Positions 23,701 through 36,500 of a DNA stretch of 64,000 nt are shown piece by piece (positions within the stretch are counted from its first letter, which is position 1; each line of letters begins with the position of its first letter). Below the pieces are notes generated by a model. That model saw nothing but the letters and a program-made list of their open reading frames with translations, was not told where the DNA came from and searched no databases. A program made the position numbers and the translations under genes. This DNA comes from Xestospongia muta (taxonomy: Eukaryota; Porifera; Demospongiae; Haplosclerida; Petrosiidae): positions 4,454,618 to 4,518,617 of the forward strand of contig OY848917.1 in assembly GCA_963693285.1 (NCBI GenBank). The letters run 5' to 3'.

Positions 23701-25420
23701 ATCAGGGACATCTTTGCTCAGTTGTGATGTGTATTCATTTGCATTAGTACTGTGGGAAATGTTATCAAGATGTCACATCACAGAAGGTAAGTGTATTTTT
23801 TCTGATGTGTCATAGAATATATGGCTTCACAGCTCATTTAAACACCACAAACATACTAAGATAAATAGTGCATATTTTTTTCTAGCCTATAAAAGCCACC
23901 CATGCATAAGGCAACTTGATGTTCACAACTAATTACTACAAAATAGAAAGGATGTCTATTCCAGGCTACAAGATTCCTGTTATAATTATGTTCATAGGGA
24001 GACATGAATATACATACCATTAATTAGATGTAAAATAGTTTGGACAGTTTGCTGCATACAACAAGTTGCCTTATGTATGGTGACCTTAAGGTAATAACAC
24101 CTCTCTACAAAGGACAGTTACACATGTCCCAATGACGTCTGCTATTTGGAGATTCCACTGTATTTCCAATTTGACATTTAGATCACATTACACATTATTC
24201 AGTTAAAATAGCATTTTAGGAAATTATTGTACTCAGTTACCTTTATATTCTATAGAATCCATTGAGAGTTATGTTGCTCCATTTAATGATGTTGTTCCTA
24301 AAAATCCAACAATCGAGGACATGAAAGTAGCAGTTGCTGACAACGACGTTCGACCTCATATTCCTAACAGATTCATTGCCAACATTGTAAGTGTCTATTC
24401 AGTTATGACAATGTTGTATATGTCCAACGAATAATATGATTTGTTGCATAACTTGTTACAGCTAGCTCACTGTAGAAGAAGAATGCTCATAATAACCTGT
24501 AGTTATTTTATAATATACCAATGATCTGCATAGATTAGTTGTGTCTATTATTAAGTTGCTTATGTTTATGACATACCTAATCCAATCTAAAATTTGGAAA
24601 TTTGTTTATAACGTTTTTTTTCTTATTGTAATCTCAGATATTACTATAGTTAGTACGTACTATTAATAGTATGCTTTAGGCACAGTAGCTAGCTCAGATG
24701 GTTACTATAGGGCATCATTGATTGCTAGTATATACATACATACATACATACATACATACATACATACATACATACATACATACATACATACATACATACA
24801 TACATACATACATACATACATACATACATACATACATACGTACGTACATATATACATATATATTAACTTGAACTTAATACTGTTTTGACAAAGAAGGTAC
24901 CTAACTATTTCTTTTTGGACTGGTGATGCTGTTAAACCAAGCTTATTTTCTTAATTAATACAATTATTTATCAAAGAACAAGAAGTATTGGCATGTGTTG
25001 GCCAATTGGTGAATTTTAGAAATTTAATAGCTACACTATAATAACTATTGTTGCATTCATTTCTTCATTAATTGTTGATTTTAACTCACCAAATTTCTGC
25101 TCTCCAACAATTCCCACTGTCATTATAATTACAAGTATACCATTTAAAAATTGCAGCAACATACAAGTCAACCATTGTCTGTCTTGTTTTAACAGGATTA
25201 TAAATTGTTCCTTAACTGTATCAGAGATGGCTGGGAAAAGGAGTATGATGCCCGACCTAATATTCAGATTGTCATTGACTTACTAGCCGACTTTTATGCT
25301 GCACAACCTGATGATGATAAAAAACAAGAAGAAATTAATACAAGAGAATCAGAAATACAATATAACGCGAGAGGTTTGGAAGAAATTGAGCCAACATTGA
25401 AAGATGAAACTCACATATAA
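14751..25420 (+). CDS. TGF-beta type II-like receptor with three-finger/EGF ectodomain
   Basis: Single-pass receptor of 864 residues. Exons: 14751-15141, 15551-15809, 16263-16381, 18077-18190, 18891-19013, 19123-19220, 19684-19768, 20087-20353, 22095-22738, 23648-23786, 24256-24386, 25196-25420; all phases close. Order: signal peptide (1-22), three-finger-like domain ending YWCNQDFCN (24-105), second three-finger domain ending [10 protein letters not shown] (131-250), EGF (257-294), calcium-binding EGF ([12 protein letters not shown], 295-335), third three-finger domain ending [12 protein letters not shown] (336-435), Ser/Thr-rich stalk, TM (490-518), kinase (about 540-830). The CCC-x4-CN type endings are the TGF-beta receptor ectodomain signature. 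The kinase aligns to activin/BMP type II receptors ([23 protein letters not shown]). There is no GS box, which fits type II. Catalytic motifs are degraded (VAIK Lys to Tyr569, DFG to NFS at 682-684). An upstream 5' UTR exon is possible. Confidence 0.85.
15090..15292 (+). repeat. 106-bp tandem duplication of an exon 3' end plus donor
   Basis: 97 bp at 15090 recur without a mismatch at 15196. The unit covers the last 52 bp of receptor exon 1, its GTATGT donor and 45 bp of intron. The second copy is preceded by TTAATTAG, which gives a 54-bp potential exon (15194-15247), phase 1 at both ends. Using it would insert 18 residues of stalk and keep the frame. Confidence 0.9.
16658..17746 (+). mobile_element. 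Interspersed repeat, copy 2, with nested insertion
   Basis: Same ends as the copy at 11226-12030. TTATTA flanks both sides (cacaatacag-ttatta left, ttatta-cagttg right) and may be the target duplication. It has grown by the nested element at 16722-17216. Confidence 0.65.
16722..17216 (+). mobile_element. hAT-like MITE nested in another repeat
   Basis: 495 bp with terminal inverted repeats cagacatggggccaagtact (16722-16741) and agtacttggcccatgtctg (17198-17216), flanked by 8-bp target copies gtgtctgc and ttgtctgc that match at 7 of 8 positions. The interior is built largely from degenerate AAGTAC/GTACTT words. An 8-bp duplication and CAG...CTG ends fit hAT elements. No ORF. Confidence 0.75.
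19281..19620. repeat. Degenerate relative of the AAGTAC-rich element
   Basis: gtgcccaaggacttgagtgg at the left and gtacttgtacttgtactta at the right resemble the 16722-17216 element. The ends are too decayed for boundaries. It lies in the receptor intron between exons 6 and 7. Confidence 0.4.
20354..22094. other. Large receptor intron 8
   Basis: 1.7 kb of AT-rich intron between the stalk exon and the transmembrane/kinase exon. I see no gene or clear repeat in it. Confidence 0.6.
24732..24840 (+). repeat. (ACAT)n microsatellite
   Basis: About 26 uninterrupted tetranucleotide repeats in the last receptor intron. Confidence 0.95.
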
Positions 25421-25571
25421 TTGTGAGCTGTTAACAATAAGCATAATAATATTGATTGTTATTATATTTTTTATGTGTACTATATAATCACGGTACCTGT
25501 ATTCCCTTCCCTCATTTTACATTATTGACTCACCTTTAATATTTAATATCTGTTGTGTGTTATTACTACTA

Positions 25572-25577
25572 AATAAA
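25572..25577 (+). terminator. Candidate polyadenylation signal of the receptor gene
   Basis: AATAAA lies 152 bp after the stop codon at 25420, upstream of the tandem repeat and the end of the convergent adhesion GPCR gene. Confidence 0.5.
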
Positions 25578-25641
25578 ACTAACTGCTAAGAGTTATGTCA
25601 CCACTACTGAGTTGGAGGGATTCAAATTCTTTGCATCTTGA

Positions 25642-25758
25642 ACTCAATGAATAAAAATGTACCAAAAAATAGACAATTTTACTCAATGAATAAAAATGTA
25701 CCAAAAAATAGACAATTTTACTCAATAAATAAAAATGTACCAAAAAATAGACAATTTT
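25642..25758 (+). repeat. 39-bp tandem repeat, three copies
   Basis: Units start at 25642, 25681 and 25720 (actcaatgaataaaaatgta...), almost identical. They sit between the two convergent genes. The minus-strand ORF over them is an artefact. Confidence 0.95.
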
Positions 25759-25808
25759 CAACAAAGTAAAAATTAAGAGGGGGTCTAAATAAACATGATA
25801 TTAATTAA

Positions 25809-27574
25809 TCAAACAGAGTCTTCATTACAATGAATTATCTCATCTTCCATCTTGCTGTCTTCATCCACTGTCTCAAAGGCTTCTTTTTCTTTTTGTCTGG
25901 CTCTCTCTTCTTGATCATCACTATCTTTCAATGGAATCTTCTCTGATAAACTAGCTAATGCTGTAGATTGAGTAATATAACGATCTTCCATAGAAGGGTC
26001 GCCTTTTTCGTCAGCAAAAGAAGCCTTTTGTAAGCTCAATTTAATAGCTTTAAAAGAGAGGTAATCATTACAGACACATCATTGTACATATATACTTTCA
26101 TTATGAGAAGATTTGTACTGCCTACTCTTCAAGGTTGACTGGCTGTCTTTAGATGTCTAGTTATAAAAAACCAAAAACAGTATGTACTACATATAATAAA
26201 AATACTTACAAACTGATAAGATCTTGTTTTCATAGTTGCTCTGCCTCTTATTCGTTTAAGTTGAGGTGAGACCTTAGACCACACCTTTTCACTTCGTACC
26301 ACATGAAAGAAAAAGATAGCAGCACCCTAGTAATGTAATATTTGTCAGTAAGTAAATAAAACAGAATGGTGTGTCTTCACTTGTAGACTGTTCAATATAG
26401 TAAATATCCAAGCGAAAACTGTTGTGTTTTCATTTACTGCCAACAGTCCAAACAACCAAGTTAGACCCAAAAGTGGTAACAGAATGATGGATGCTTTAAG
26501 TACACCTCTGCATAATGAAGAAATATTTAATTTAGAATTTTTGTTATAATTTTTTTACGAAAAAGATTATCATGAGTAGGGTTTCTTACAAAGCTATTTG
26601 TCGTGCGCTTCCTTTTTGTTCATGATGTGATTGACGAGATAGTTGGCTAGTTCTTGTTCTCCATATACGAACTAGAGCTAATACTAAGAATACAATATTG
26701 ATCTGTACAATAAAGAAAAATGAGTGACCACTATTTCATATATTAACGAACTATAATGATGATAATCATTGGAGCTACAAAGGCCCAAATAACTCCATTA
26801 TCCACCGAAAGCCAACAACTATTGTAATAAGATAATACAATTGTCAGAATTGTTACATAGGATTCTTAAGCTTACTATAACAAATCTCCTTCTTCATTTC
26901 TAACACCATAACCAGTATAACCAGCAGCAAGACCAATTACAACAGGCAAAACAGGAGTGACTATAGAAACATACAATTTTATCAACAGCTGCACAAAATT
27001 GCATATACTGTAAATAATATAGATGCACTAATAACATCTGATTTCATTTATCTCTTATTTACACTTACGCCATCCCAGTAATAAAAAGAACCACCATCTC
27101 TTAGCCATTCTTGAAAATACCATTATTAACATTAAATACAACATTACACCTTCACATAACATCCAACAAAATGAAGCAAGAAAAAAATAGTGAAGAAGTG
27201 CTGCTACAAAAGCACATCCTCCCTAAAACGGAACTATTTCATTTTCAGTATGTGGTATATGATGTTCTACCTGGCTTCCCCTAGCTGTCTCTACACCAAC
27301 AGCAAAGATAAAGTATGCACATAATAATGAAATAGCTAGATTTAGGTGCACAAAGAAATGAACTGAAGTAAAAAGAACTTTCCTAAAAGAACATAAGTAT
27401 ATGAGATGATGACAAAAGGATAGTGCCATATTAATATCTGCATTTAATGTGGACAATTTATTCTTACCCTTGAATAGCAAAGAATATTACTGTGATGACA
27501 AGGCAAGCAATAGAGATAGCACAACCAATGTATGAGACCACCTTGAGTGCTGTAAGTTCTCCTGGATTGGTTTG
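25809..27574 (-). other. Adhesion GPCR: seven-TM region and tail
   Basis: Exons 27468-27574 (TM1), 27271-27382 (TM2), 27069-27222 (TM3, with LLHYFFLASFCWMLCEG, the adhesion-GPCR TM3 signature), 26876-26960 (TM4), 26752-26818 (YCWLSVDNGVIWAF, extracellular loop 2 into TM5), 26590-26702 (TM5 end, intracellular loop 3), 26381-26507 (TM6, LLGLTWLFGLLAV), 26210-26326 (TM7), 26126-26156 and 25809-26047 (tail). The tail of about 90 residues is rich in Glu, Asp and Ser. No PDZ ligand is evident at the end (NEDSV). Confidence 0.85.
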
Positions 27575-30500
27575 CTAAATGAAGTTTAAAAAAAGATCAC
27601 TACATGTGAGACACATTGTCCTCAATGTAAAGACAATTTCTATAGTTAACTGTAGTCTTAACATCCAACTTACATGAACAGATCCTGATACATCTACAAG
27701 CACAGCAAAAGCAGTCAAATGGAAACTCTCGCAGCTAACCAGTGTTTGCCCACTTGAGTCAGTGAAATTTCGTACTGTTTCTACACCATTATTAGACCAT
27801 CCTTGTATACTACAGATACTTGATTAAAGTACAAACATAATTTAACCTACTCTTCATCCCAGTACACACAAATGTATCTTGAGGCATTTGTAAACTATAT
27901 AATGGAGACATTCTGTAATACTGGGCCATAGGAAGAGGGCAACCATGGTCATTTCACTTATTGTTTGACTCAAATTAATATTCCTTTACATTTTCTTAGC
28001 AAATTGATAATTTTCTATGGCAATGGTGAATTCATAACTCACATTGTCAATGCCAAATGTCAGGTTTATTGGGTTTTTAGTGTTGCCAGTCAATTGTGAA
28101 ACTTGACCTGACCAAAGTAGAGATCCAGGACGAGTTCTATTGCTGCTATCAGGAAAAATGCATGTGTATATTTGAGCGATAAAAATATACCTTCCGTTTC
28201 TTTGTGCTGTTTCAAGAAAATATTCTAAATTTTGGAAGAGAATACTAACTACTGGAACTTTGCCTGTATCTACAACAAGTATATACATTTATAATAATAA
28301 TGATATTATTGATCAATATCTTTACTTTTCGCTCTTTCAGATAACAACTCGTGAGGAATGCTAACAGAAGCTGTCCTACCAGTAAATGAAGTGTTGTCAA
28401 GGTCACCAGTTTGTGGAAAAGTTAGAGCTGAACCTCTGGATACAGCATATTGCTTGGCTCTGATAGCTACATATGATAAAATTAATGTTGATTGTCAAAT
28501 GGTTCTACATGAAATTACTCATATACATTGTATTCTATACTAAAGCTTCTAGCTCTAGTCTATACTTAACTTTTATAACATGTCACATCATATGGATAAG
28601 CTAACAATATAGACTGTATGTTTTATGAGTATGTGTTGATTCCAAAACACTAACCAATGTTTTGTCTTCTTTTAACAGTATCATTTCTGGCCAGCGCAAA
28701 ATACAGGCCATACCTCTCAGCATTTTGCAGTAAAACATTACTTCCAAGAGCTGTATTTGTTGAAGACTGTACCAACAAGAGTAGCAATATTTATAATCTT
28801 GTGCAAAATATTAGTTGACATTAACTTACGCTCTGTAGTTGATTCCAACCAATAGAATGATTATTGTTCAAAAGATTGTTAAATACATCCAATATGTTCT
28901 GTAAATAACTGATAAAATTAATTCAAGAAACACTTAAAAACATACCAATGAATCAACAAGAGAGTCACTTATATTAGCAGTATCATTATCCAAACTATCA
29001 AAAAGTAAATCTATAGCACCATTGACAATATAGTTAGTGGCATTTAAAGAAGCTGGTAAAAGAGACACTTGGTTTGGTAATGTTTGTCCAGTGGTGTCTG
29101 CCAGATTTGAAATAACAGGGGCAATTTGAGTCAGCTGTACTTCAATACTCTCATTAGCAGAAAAGATATCATTAGCCTAACAGTAAAAATGCAATGCTAG
29201 ACTTTGCACTCCTTCATTATTACCTGGTTTAGGTAATTCTGGTATTCAACAGGTAAGCAACCTAGTACATTAGGATCACCCCATACATTCACACCAATAC
29301 AAGTACGTGTAGCAGACCCTGTAACAGTAAATATTGTACATAGCAGTAGTAATAAGTTAGTGTTCTAATACCAAGTGTATCAGCTTGTCCGGGACAAGGT
29401 TGTCTATCAGTCACTCCTACAGGTGTATTAGCCCACAATATACCCCAGGTATCATCAGCACCAAAGGAACAGCCAGAGAACACTATATATAGAAAGCAAT
29501 AAAGCAAAATATTGGTTTCATTTAGCTAACATGGTAATGATTGACAAGCTGTTCGATTTTGATCAGGATTATAGACATCTGGGCAATTATCCTAACATAA
29601 AATAACAAATGTAACATTAACCACAGTGTTGATATAGTAGTATCAGACCTTAATGCAATAGGTTTCTGTGCTGTTGTTAGTACAAGAGTTCAGTATTTTG
29701 TCAGGATAAGAGTCTCCATCACTGTCTAATGTACACAAGACACCATCACCAACAAAAGGAGATTGGCACTGGTTAAAAAGAAAGGTTGAGAAGAAAAAAT
29801 GAAAGCCGTATGAACAGATTTGGACACACTCATATAGCTTGCTGTTCTACCTGGCAAGTGTTGTTAACACAATCACATGGTCTGGTAGCACCTCCTGAAC
29901 ACAAAATAACAATGTTCTCTTGCTGTTGATTCATTTGACAAGGACAAGATTCTGAAAAAAAATTAAAATAATGTCAATTATTATACAATTACAAACCTGC
30001 AGTTTGATAAACTTGAATACCACTGTTTTGTGGTATAGCAGTAAAACCAGCAAAAGTTGCTGATCTACTGAGATTTGTTGACACTTGTGTTAATGCTTCA
30101 GTAGTCGACTCATTTAAAGTTGGCAATGCCACATGAAACTGTACAAGAACACTTGACAGATACAATGACTCTATATTGACCATATCATAGGGTATTTTAA
30201 GATCATCTAAAAAGGCTCTCATCTGAGCAGGAAAAGAAATGAATAACTGAAGAACATTGTAAGTGCTATTAAATAGTTCTGTTTCTATTGTCAAATACAC
30301 GTATAAATGAAACTAATGATAATTATTATAATTTTATTAAAATAGCTTACACTATTTTCTAAGCTTGTCTGGTTGTTTCGTATTTCTTCAATACTATTAA
30401 CATCCAAAGTGACCCATATAGTAGCTGAATTACCAGCATCTTGTTTTAACAGACAATTAGTAAAGTCTACAGGTCCCCATCTGGCTACACTATTGCATTG

Positions 30501-33500
30501 ACGTGAGGCAACCAATCCAGAACGGAACTGATTGCCAGCTTGTGTACAAGGTACTGTTACTAGAGTTCCAGCAACTGTTGTTTCCCATAGTATACCATTA
30601 GAAAAGTCTTCAGGACATGCTAAGATAAAAATAAATAATGTATACGTTATTAGCCAACTGAGAATATAGTGTAAACTCAATAAAACATTAATACTTTAGT
30701 TATAGTCAAAAAGATTACTTCCATGTTTTAAATATCACCACAAATACTCTATATACACACATACATAAATAATGATAAACATACTTATAACACAGGGAGT
30801 ACATTGAAGTGGAGGCAAAGTTGTAACTTCATAGATATCATCAAAATCATTGCTATTCACTCTTGCATAGGCTACTCCGTTATATTGATTACAGCATTGT
30901 TCAATTGAGTTAGCAATTGCAATATATTGACCACATGATGTTGCCTCACGATAGCAGGCAAACGCTAATAAAACAAACACATAAATTTCATATTTGGTAC
31001 TTCACTTGACAAATTGTTATAGACAATGGTAATTGCTTAAAAGAATAATTTAGTTGGTTAGGCTACAAGGAATTGTGAGTATTGATTTTAGTAATTTTAC
31101 CAACAAAGTATAAATTGCTAACTTCTAAAAATTTAGTTTAACGAATAATGATGAACATTAAAAATAATTAAATCTGACTAGTTCAAAATACAACAAGTTG
31201 CTTAACATACTACTCATTAACCAAAAGCACAGGTATTAATGACATAACAGCAATTAATTCACATACCTTCAGTTATAGTCACATTAATCTGTTGTGATAA
31301 TATAACTTCATCATCTACTAATAGACTACAAGTGTATTGACCAGAGTCATCTAAAGTGACTCCACGTAAAAGAAAGATATAATTGTATTGTTCCGGATAG
31401 AAACATGTATCAATTATATTTTCTATATTACAAACACCAGCTGTAATAGTTCTTCCATTGTGTTGCCACTTAATAACAAAGTTTCCTTGAGAAGGCAGGC
31501 ATCTAAGAGATAGACTATCACCGACGAATGCATTAATAGCAACAGAAGAATGGAGCAGTTGAGGAACTAAAACGAAATGACAAGTTAGTACTGAGATATA
31601 TCCACAGAAGGCCAAAGTAAATATTATTGCTTTTAAAACTCATGAATTATAATATCACTAATATCCTATAGTACATACCTTCAACAGTAACATTGACAGA
31701 ATCATTGACATAACATGAATTATAATATCACTAATATCCTATAGTACATACCTTCAACAGTAACATTGACAGAATCATTGACATAACAGCTACTGCCCAC
31801 ACATTCATCTACTGTATTAGTAAATAAGAATATAGATATTAATATGTACTCTGGGTCCATGCTCTATTAGTAGTTATAACACTACATACTAATAAGATAC
31901 CTACTTAGTATCTATTTATAGTACACATTATGTAAAATGAAACTTAATTCCTTTGGTAACATACATGTTAATCCAGCATAGTATACTCCAGCTTGTTGTG
32001 GACGTATTTTGTTTATTGAATATCGATATTGATAACAAATTGACTCGTCATTATTTCCACAGTTTTGATTGACTTTAAAGATGGAGTTAGATCCATTGTC
32101 AGCCACAAAATATCCTTGAAGGCTAGACAATTCATTAGAATGACCATCACTATCTCTTGCAGCTAAAAAGATCATAGTAACATTGTCTCCTAAGAAAGCA
32201 GTTACAGTCTTGTTGGAGTCGGTACGTACAAATGGATTTTCTAAAGAAACAATAAAATAATTATAGAATAATCATTACTTGGCCAGAGTGGCTGAGAAAG
32301 GTCATCACAATCATTTTTGAATAGCTCCAAAATGAATTAATTTAATTGCTAATACCCTACATTTTAGCTAAAATACAGGAGCCTTAATCAGGGGATGAGA
32401 CACAGTAATGACAAGATATATATATACACACACACAGGAAAACAAAGACATATATGTAAATGAACAAAGAAAGAAAATAAATCAGTAAATAAATCTATTG
32501 AATAGTAGACAAAAAGACATTAAATGGAATTTTTTCAAAATAAATAAATAACATACACTGTGCATATAAATTCTCCCAATACTGTTTCTTCATCCCCTGA
32601 TGAAGGCTACTGCATGAGAGCCAAAACATTGGTTTTAACAATTAAATTTAGCAAGACCTATTCAAAATCAAGAATATTTATTGTTCTGACTTACCTGGAG
32701 TGAGAATGAAATTTGAGAAAATTCCACTAACAGTCGATTGACATTGATATCTTCCACTGATATTTTGATTGGCATTAGCTATCAACCTAGACTGATACAC
32801 ATTGAGTTGTCTAATAGAGAGATCTTCATTATAGTCATAATCCAGAACTAATTCATTTCCAGGATTTGTAAAGAACTCTGCTTTAAAGATGGGATTATGA
32901 TCACCTTGAACAACAGTACATAAAGCTTCAAAGCTCCGTTCAGATTCTATCTCACGTTTATGATCTATCACACTAAAGGTGTTGACAATGGAATTGTTTC
33001 TAATGAATAGGTTATCACTGTCTGTAATAGTAATTATATCTACATAAGAAAAAGGAATAGCACTAAAATACATATACTATAGTAATAAGTTTGATTACTA
33101 GCACACAAATATATTTTACAGATAACACATTGTTATGGTGAACAGCCAAACAAGATGCATTTAACAAATAAAAGCGATGAAGCTGTTGTACAAGCTATAA
33201 TATCATTTATTAGAAAAATACATTATTACTCTCTTAACAATTTAAGTTACATGTGTAAAAATACAATTATATTTACCAAAACATTATATTAAATAGTTGT
33301 TACTGTTACAATTTTACCTTGTTGTATATTTAATTCCAAATATCTCAAATTAATAAATGATGGTGGATTAGACCCATTCCGAAAGCCACAAATAAACTGA
33401 AGTCTACCACTATCACTGTCAAGAGAATATTTAAGGATTGAGAAAGTAGCTGACGTGAGGTTGAAGCTAATATTGTGATCCAAGTTTTGCGGAGAGAACA

Positions 33501-36500
33501 TAAATGTTGGCACATTGTTGAGAGGTACATATTCCTCATAATTACTATGAAATGAACAAGTATATTACAATTTACAGATTATAATGTATTTCAAAGCTTA
33601 TATGAAGTACAAGTCTTAAAATTACAACTATTGTTAGCCAGTAAGAGAATAATAACAACAATCAATAATAGAATTGAAATACAAGTTTATGTAAGACATG
33701 ATAGTTCATGTAATAACTGATACACTCACAGAACTCCCCAGTTTACAGGAGCACTTGTATCATTTGGTGTACAAAACATATTAACTGTTCTACCAAACAA
33801 AGCATACACAGGATTGGAAACTGATGGAAACACTGGAACTATTTATTATTATAAGATCAAAGGTCAGCACTATCAGAAAAGATAACCTACTTATTGGAAG
33901 GACTTGGAGAGTAAAACTAAACTCAGTAAAAATTCTGATAGCTATATAGTTAAAAGAGATATTATTTATACCATACCAGCTCTAGATAATACCTTGAAAA
34001 TTGAAGTCAGCATCATCAGAAGTACTGACAGTAAATGAGTGATTATAACTATACTTGTTGGAGTCTGATGTTATATTTTTGAAGACAGTGTAGGCTGGTA
34101 ATTTCTTAGTATTAGGTGTCACACTCAGACTGAGTAACAATCCATATCCAGTATTGCCATAGCCTTTGGATCCATAAGCATACTGTCCTAATAGTGTTAA
34201 GTTAACACCAATGGGTGCTTCAATGTATGGAGGAGAGAGGATTTTCCAATAGGGATCATCTGTAATAAAGGAAAGAGAGGATCTTATAATGGTATGATTA
34301 TGAATTCATATTCTCATAATATTGCTGTAATAACCATCTGATGGGTAGATTTTAAAAAAGGTCTCAGTAAATTAACATAACTAATTCTTTCAATTATTTG
34401 TTCATTTGTGAACTATATACAAAGTCTCACCTAATACTGTTAACACTTTAAAGTCCAAACCACTTTGATCAGATCTACAAATGTAATAACCAGTCTTACT
34501 CCCATTGAGATTAGAGATATTCAATTGAGTGTAATAATTTGCGGTTATAACTGAGAGAAAAGGGTCCAAACTAATAACTTCATCAGTAATGTTAGTTGGT
34601 AGAAACTGAACCTCCTCTGTCTGCCACCTCAGATCATTATGTCCCTCTTCTCCATAACATTCCAATGACAGGAAATTACTTGGAGTAAATTGGTTGATTA
34701 TAGCTGACTCAGAAATCTCAAATCCATTATTCCACAATGACACAGGACCTGTGTACAAATAAATAGAGAGTATAAAATGAGATGATCAACAGACGAATTG
34801 TTTCATTAACAGGAATTAAACTCTATAATCTAAACCTTAAATTAAGCTCAGATGACACAGTAGTATGGAGCAAATATTGTAATAAAGTTTACATAGCATA
34901 CAAAAAATATACCATTTTAATTACAGTACATTGTTATGTAACAACTTACGTGACACAGTGACTACAGTCACTCGTTGCTCATTTATTAATCCAAACCCAC
35001 CAGGACTATATACTCCACAGACAAAGGTAGCAATACCATCAGGAGCAGACAGAATTCTGACTGTATGGTTCAGACCCTCTGGTTCAAACTGATATGAAGG
35101 ATAAGCTTCATAAAGTGCAGTTGAATTGAGAAGTTGCCAATAAATGACAACTGATGGATCACTTGGCGTGCATGTAACGCTGATTAGTCCATTCTCAAAA
35201 TCTCTAGACCTCTTAACAATCAATGTAGATGATATATTAACAGACGGTGCTGTAAAAATAAATTAAGAAATCAAGACAAAAGAGTCACACTTCAAAATAA
35301 CAAATATATTATAGTTCTATTGGTTACTTTAACTAGTTAGTCACATGACTAAGTTGTCATCATTCATTTTCCTACTAATATCATACACAAATAGTCTGAT
35401 GTAAAGATGTAACCATTCAATATTAACTTTTACTATTACTAACAAATGAAACTGAAAACAATTACAATTGTTATCATAATATTTTAATTGCATAGCAAAA
35501 TAATCAAATTACTAAACAGTATATACACAGAAATATCTAAAGACAGACTTGTCAAATCAACAACACACCTGTTATGACAGACACATTGATCTGTTTCGAT
35601 AGTATCACTTCATTATCAAGTAATAAACTGCAAGTGTAAATACCAGAGTCACCAGGAAAGGCAACAACTAGTCTGAGATGAGTGTGATAAGGTGAAGGAT
35701 ACAAACAAGACAATAGAGCATTTCGTTTTTGAATATTTTCACAATCAATTCCAGGGATCTTCACACCATTATGTTGCCACGATATAACAAAGTTCCCAGC
35801 AGAAGGAACACAGGATAATAGAAGTGGGTTACCAACATACACTGTCAAGGTGGTAAGTGATGGAACCAGCTGAGGTACTGTATAGAGGAAGTGGCACTAA
35901 CTATTAGCACAACATTATGATTTACCTTCGACTGATACAGCTACAGAATCATTTACATAACAGTCAGGAGTTATTATCTCACAATTACCTAAAGAATAAA
36001 AATACTCACATCACTTTCAAACAGTTAATCATAAGGTTTTACCTAAAATTCTGGCATAGTAGACTCCCGCATGTTGCGGTCGTATTTTGTTTATTGAGTA
36101 TCGATATTGATAACAAATAGACTCATCATTATTTCCACAGTTTTGGTTGATATTGAAGGTAGAGTTAGATCCATTGTCGGCCATAAAATATCCTTGAAGG
36201 TTAGACAATCCATTAGAGTTACCATTACTATTTCTTGCAGCTAAAAAGATCATAGTAACATTGTCTCCTAAGAAAGCAGTTATATTTTTATTTGAGTCAG
36301 TACGTACAAATGGATTTTCTAAAGAAAAAACATAAAATAACAGATTAATAGTTGAAAATTCAAATACCTGCTGCAACAATAAATGTTGAGAAGAGACCAC
36401 TAACAGTAGATTGACAAGTGTATTTTCCACTGATACTTGAAGTAACATTGGCTATCAAAGATGACTGGTAAGGATTACTTTGCAATGTATATAAATTAAC

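Larger units (their letters stand above)
31267..35249 (-). other. Adhesion GPCR: Ig-like block B (10 exons)
   Basis: Exons 34950-35249, 34431-34748, 33993-34259, 33891-33941, 33730-33838, 33318-33544, 32695-33039, 31965-32240, 31752-31811, 31267-31566; 2,253 nt, about 751 residues. Several exons are single Ig-like domains with paired cysteines and a D-x-G-x-Y-x-C motif (DDSGQYTCSL in the last). Each exon has a counterpart of equal or near-equal length in block A. Confidence 0.82.

Noticed and set aside
27986..28042. Continuation of the GAIN exon ending 28043 to the stop near 27986
   Set aside because: Reading on puts the next exon, with CVYWD, out of frame; the GTGAGT at 28042 restores it.
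28358..28543. Plus-strand ORF inside the adhesion GPCR
   Set aside because: Shadow of coding exon 28326-28466 on the other strand.
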